From Acidobacteriota bacterium (GTDB taxonomy: Bacteria; Acidobacteriota; Vicinamibacteria; Vicinamibacterales; Vicinamibacteraceae): DNA of 7,276 nucleotides. This document shows positions 4,788 to 7,276 of the stretch, piece by piece. The notes under the pieces were generated by a model. It was not told the origin of the DNA. It saw only the letters and a program-made list of their open reading frames with translations, and made no database searches. How positions within the stretch are numbered: position 1 is the stretch's first letter; every line of letters begins with the position of its first letter. A program made the translations under genes and the position numbers. Location of the stretch: positions 1-7,276 of the forward strand of contig JAEZCY010000252.1 in the NCBI GenBank assembly GCA_023429845.1, in the 5' to 3' direction.

Positions 4788-4952
4788 ATGCCCTCCTGCG
4801 CCTGTCGGCACATTCGTGTCGTCGTCGCCCGCGTCGCTCCCGCGGCCGGCACCGCGCGATGGTTCCCACCGCACGTGACGTTCCACGAACAGCAATGGTC
4901 GAGGTTGGATCGGCTGTCGTCGTCACTCTCATCGCGCGAGATGTCGTCGTGA
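4788..4952 (+). CDS. Possible 54-aa small ORF coupled to the sigma-factor gene
   Basis: ATG to TGA, 54 residues, beginning MPSCACRHIRVVVARV and ending LDRLSSSLSSREMSS. It is preceded by GAGGAG at four bases. Its stop overlaps the GTG start of the sigma gene as GTGA (4949-4952), a classic coupling junction. By my count 43 of its 54 codons end in G or C (about 80 percent), coding-like for this genome. The overlapping alternative frame 4859-4948, which would extend the sigma factor, has only 16 of 30. No family is recognised and there is no clear signal peptide or membrane segment. It contains a Cys-Ala-Cys-Arg-His cluster at residues 4-8. It may be a leader peptide that controls sigma translation, or a small protein; it could also be an accidental frame. 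Confidence 0.4.
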   Translation: MPSCACRHIRVVVARVAPAAGTARWFPPHVTFHEQQWSRLDRLSSSLSSREMSS

Positions 4953-5557
4953 GCGCGGCAACGGAATCGCGGCCCGAAGGGTCGATTGCCGGTTCCATCA
5001 CCCGGCAGTCCTTCGATCGCCTCATGCTGCGGGCCCGGGATGGCGACCCGGCCGCGCTGAACGTGCTGTTCCTGCGCCACATGGGGCCGCTGCAGCGCTG
5101 GGCCCGCGGTCGGCTGCCCCGGTGGGCGCGGACGATCGCCGACACCGCCGATCTGGTCCAGGAAGCACTGGTGCAGACGCTGCGGCGGCTCGGCGAGTTC
5201 GAGCCGCAGGGACACGGCGCGCTGCAGGCCTACCTGCGTCGTTCGGTAGACAACCGCATCAACGACGAGTTCCGGCGCATCGCCCGCCGCGGTCTCGCCG
5301 CCACGCTCGACGAAGGCCAGGCCGATGCCCGTCCGTCACCGCTCGAGGAAGCGATGGCGCAGCAGACGGAGGAACGCTACCGTGCGGCGCTCGCCCGGCT
5401 GCGGCCCGGCGACCGGCGCCTGGTGGTGGCGCGCGTCGAACTCGGGTACTCCCTCGAACAGCTGGCGTTGCTGACGGGGCGCAGACGCGTCGACACGGCG
5501 CGCGTCGCACTGCGACGGGCCCTCGAGCGACTGGCCGCGGAGATGGCGCGTGGCTGA
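4949..5557 (+). CDS. RNA polymerase sigma factor, ECF-type (sigma-70 family)
   Basis: 202 residues from GTG 4949. Region 2 spans about residues 23-110: RARDGDPAALNVLFLRHMGP, then the 2.2 helix DTADLVQEALVQTLRRL (65-81) and AYLRRSVDNRINDEFRR (94-110). A linker of about 35 residues (115-145) precedes region 4, with RLRPGDRRLVVARVELGYSL (150-169) and the helix-turn-helix QLALLTGRRRVDTARVALRR (171-190). Two-domain layout and length fit ECF factors. An in-frame ATG at 4859 would give 232 residues, but the added 30 codons are not conserved-looking, have poor third-position GC and lack a ribosome binding site. The 3' end overlaps the membrane GAF gene by 8 bp. No anti-sigma gene with a zinc-binding HxxxCxxC motif is seen, so control is probably by the downstream membrane protein, as in ECF groups linked to Ser/Thr kinases (inference). 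Confidence 0.88.
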   Translation: MSAATESRPEGSIAGSITRQSFDRLMLRARDGDPAALNVLFLRHMGPLQRWARGRLPRWARTIADTADLVQEALVQTLRRLGEFEPQGHGALQAYLRRSVDNRINDEFRRIARRGLAATLDEGQADARPSPLEEAMAQQTEERYRAALARLRPGDRRLVVARVELGYSLEQLALLTGRRRVDTARVALRRALERLAAEMARG

Positions 5558-7276
5558 CGTCACGATGCGCCCGCGGCGGCCGGTGCGGCGCGCGGGTGAC
5601 GGAGCGCCGTCGGTTCGACGGGTCGCCGATGCGCTGGTAGACGGTCTCGACATCCACTGGCCCAGCGCTGCTGCGCTCGGACGGACCCCGCACGAGCGCA
5701 CGCTCACCCGCGAGCTTCGGAACCTCGCGTGGCTCTCGGCACAGGCCGGCGTCGCGCCGGCCGCCCCTGGCACGCCGCGCACCGCACCACCGGGTGCATT
5801 CGAGGCCGTGCTCCTCGGCGCCGCCGTCATGCAGGTGCTCGCCGCATCGGCCGTCCTGCTGCTTGCCGGCGCGTCCTCGGCCGCGCTGGCGGTTCGCGCG
5901 GCCGCGATGCTCTCCTGCGCGTCGGCGGCGGTCGTCCTGCTCGCGCGCTGCCGCGGCGACGTACGGGCTCGATCGCTCGCCCTGGTGCTCTTCCTGATCG
6001 CCGCCCTTCACGCGCGACCATGGCTCGACGTCGCTGCCGCGCCGGTGTGGCTGCGCGCGTGGTGGCAGGTGCTGCACGTCGGCGCGTTCATACCGTTTGC
6101 GACGTGGCGGCTGGCACGCGAGTCCTACGCCGTCGCGCGCTTCGGTGCGTTCGACACATGGTCGCGCGGCGTCCTCGTCGCAGCGCTCGCCTGGAGCATC
6201 CTCCTGGCCTCGGCAAGTGCGCGGGCCGACCTGGGGCCGTCCGCCGCCACATCGCTCGAACGCTTGTGGCTCTCGTGGCAGCACCAGGAGCCCGGTGGGC
6301 CGTTCCCCGGCGTGCTGGCCACCTGGGCGGGCCTGTCCCTGCTGGCGATGGCGATACGGCGTAGGGGATCGGCGATGTGCGGAAACACCGCGCGCCTGTC
6401 GGCGGGGTCGTGGGCACTCACCGTCAGTTCCGTGCCGACCGCCTGGATCGTCTTTCACGCGGCAACGCCGATCGCCCAATGGCACCCGTCGGCCGACGTT
6501 CCAGGCGGCCTGGCCGTGGCCGTCATCGGCTGGCCGTGGGTGGCGGCGGTGCCGCTGCTCTGGATGCGCGCGCCGCGCTGCCCCCGGTCGCCCCTGACCG
6601 CCCTTGTTGCGCGAACGCCCGCAGTCCTCGAATCGATGCTCGTGCTGGCGCTCCTGGTCCCGTTCGCGGCACTCGTCGCGCGGCGCGGTGAACCGCTCGC
6701 CAGGGTGCTGTCGGACGGCGCGGTGTCGGCGAGCCTCGCCATCGCCGGAGCGCTCCTGGTTCTTCTTCTTGCGTGTCGGGCGCATGCGGCGCGCGCCGTG
6801 TCGCGGCAGCGGCTTCGTTGTCGCCATGGGTCCGGCGTGGCAGATGTCGCGGCCGATATCGCGCAAGGACGGACGCCGCGCGAGATTGCCGCGGCGCTGG
6901 TGCAGCACGCGCAGGACGACCTCGAGACCGCCGTGGCGGGCGTGCTCATGCCCTCGGCATCCGCGTGGCCCTGCATCGCGGGCACCATGGAGACCCTGCC
7001 GGGTGATTCGGCGATCGCCGCCGTGCTCGACGCTCCCGGCCCGCCGACGTACGTCGGTCGCGGCAGCCGTCTTTACCGGCTCCTGCCGCCTTCCGATCGC
7101 ACCTGGCTCGACGCCAATCGGGTGGAGGTCATCGCCCGGGTGACGCAGCCGGACGGCCGCCCGCTTGCGGCGCTGCTGCTCGGCGGGCGTCGCGACGGAC
7201 GGCTGCATTCGCGGCGCGACATGGCGTTCATTGCCGCCGCCGTCGGCACTGCCGGCGTGGCGCTGCAGGCGCTCGC
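5550..7276 (+). CDS. Polytopic membrane protein with GAF-like domain, 3' partial (sensor; possible kinase)
   Basis: An uninterrupted frame of 575 codons running off the window. The GTG at 5550 is preceded by GGAG at seven bases and overlaps the sigma stop (GTGGCTGA); an in-frame ATG at 5565 is an alternative. Residues 21-66 (VRRVADALVDGLDIHWPSAA then about 25 residues to LRNLAWLSAQ) resemble the cytoplasmic N-terminus seen before the catalytic or membrane part of Ser/Thr kinases paired with sigma factors. Then come 8-10 hydrophobic segments at about 84-107, 110-132, 141-154, 171-186, 206-223, 253-270, 285-304, 319-339, 357-377 and 389-409. From about 428 a soluble GAF-like domain follows: VADVAADIAQGRTPREIAAA near its start and LAALLLGGRRDGRLHSRRDM at 539-558, the usual closing part of a GAF fold. 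The output domain is cut off: Ser/Thr kinase, histidine kinase or phosphatase are all possible. Confidence 0.75.
   Translation, partial: MADVTMRPRRPVRRAGDGAPSVRRVADALVDGLDIHWPSAAALGRTPHERTLTRELRNLAWLSAQAGVAPAAPGTPRTAPPGAFEAVLLGAAVMQVLAASAVLLLAGASSAALAVRAAAMLSCASAAVVLLARCRGDVRARSLALVLFLIAALHARPWLDVAAAPVWLRAWWQVLHVGAFIPFATWRLARESYAVARFGAFDTWSRGVLVAALAWSILLASASARADLGPSAATSLERLWLSWQHQEPGGPFPGVLATWAGLSLLAMAIRRRGSAMCGNTARLSAGSWALTVSSVPTAWIVFHAATPIAQWHPSADVPGGLAVAVIGWPWVAAVPLLWMRAPRCPRSPLTALVARTPAVLESMLVLALLVPFAALVARRGEPLARVLSDGAVSASLAIAGALLVLLLACRAHAARAVSRQRLRCRHGSGVADVAADIAQGRTPREIAAALVQHAQDDLETAVAGVLMPSASAWPCIAGTMETLPGDSAIAAVLDAPGPPTYVGRGSRLYRLLPPSDRTWLDANRVEVIARVTQPDGRPLAALLLGGRRDGRLHSRRDMAFIAAAVGTAGVALQAL

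Noticed and set aside
4859..4948. ATG 4859 as start of the sigma factor.
   Set aside because: Only 16 of 30 codons end in G or C in this stretch against about 80 percent just downstream, there is no Shine-Dalgarno, and sigma region 2 begins well after 4949.
4637..5215. Open frame of about 190 codons on the minus strand across the intergenic region and the start of the sigma gene.
   Set aside because: No recognisable motif. Its upstream half is antisense to conserved sigma region 2, and there is no supporting ribosome binding site that I could see.
5259..7208. Long open frame of about 650 codons on the minus strand.
   Set aside because: It is antisense to the sigma factor and the membrane GAF gene, whose plus-strand proteins show recognisable domains and membrane segments. 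Its product is Arg/Gly/His-rich without hydrophobic core patterns, as expected for a shadow frame in GC-rich coding DNA.

Overview
The window is uniformly GC-rich, with strong G/C preference at third codon positions. It mixes secreted sugar-enzyme families (DUF1080, xylose-isomerase-like TIM barrels, Gfo/Idh/MocA) with an ECF sigma factor next to a membrane GAF protein. That combination is typical of soil Acidobacteriota (Vicinamibacteria-like) and some Planctomycetota. The taxonomic guess is inference from composition and gene content; there is no rRNA or tRNA in the window.

Left part (1-4559). The tail of a SnoaL/DUF4440-like gene ends at 73 and is followed at once by eight heptamer repeats (GAACGGC) and two hairpin-forming palindromes. 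Next comes a TIM-barrel sugar isomerase/epimerase on the plus strand (202-1119), convergent by 2 bp with a second, Tat-exported TIM-barrel protein on the minus strand (1122-2015). From the short divergent region 2016-2073, with an AT-rich core that looks like a -10 element in both directions, a plus-strand operon begins: secreted DUF1080 protein (2074-2793), exported SGNH/GDSL hydrolase (2790-3455, ATGA overlap) and cytoplasmic Gfo/Idh/MocA dehydrogenase (3501-4559). DUF1080, TIM barrel and Gfo/Idh/MocA together are the families used in oxidative (3-keto-sugar) cleavage of glycosides, so the likely theme is breakdown of a glycoside, possibly an acylated one. The substrate cannot be read from sequence.

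Middle (4560-4787). This gene-free stretch is dense in structure: three near-identical 9-bp direct repeats, then two perfect 7-1-7 palindromes whose centres are 33 bp apart. It looks like the control region of the next unit.

Right part (4788-7276). A possible 54-codon small ORF with a strong ribosome binding site ends in a GTGA overlap with a GTG start for an ECF-type sigma factor (4949-5557). The sigma gene overlaps by 8 bp a long gene (5550 to beyond 7276) coding for a polytopic membrane protein with a GAF-like domain. The end of that protein, possibly a kinase or other output domain, is outside the window. The three reading frames appear translationally coupled and suggest a membrane sensor working with its own sigma factor.
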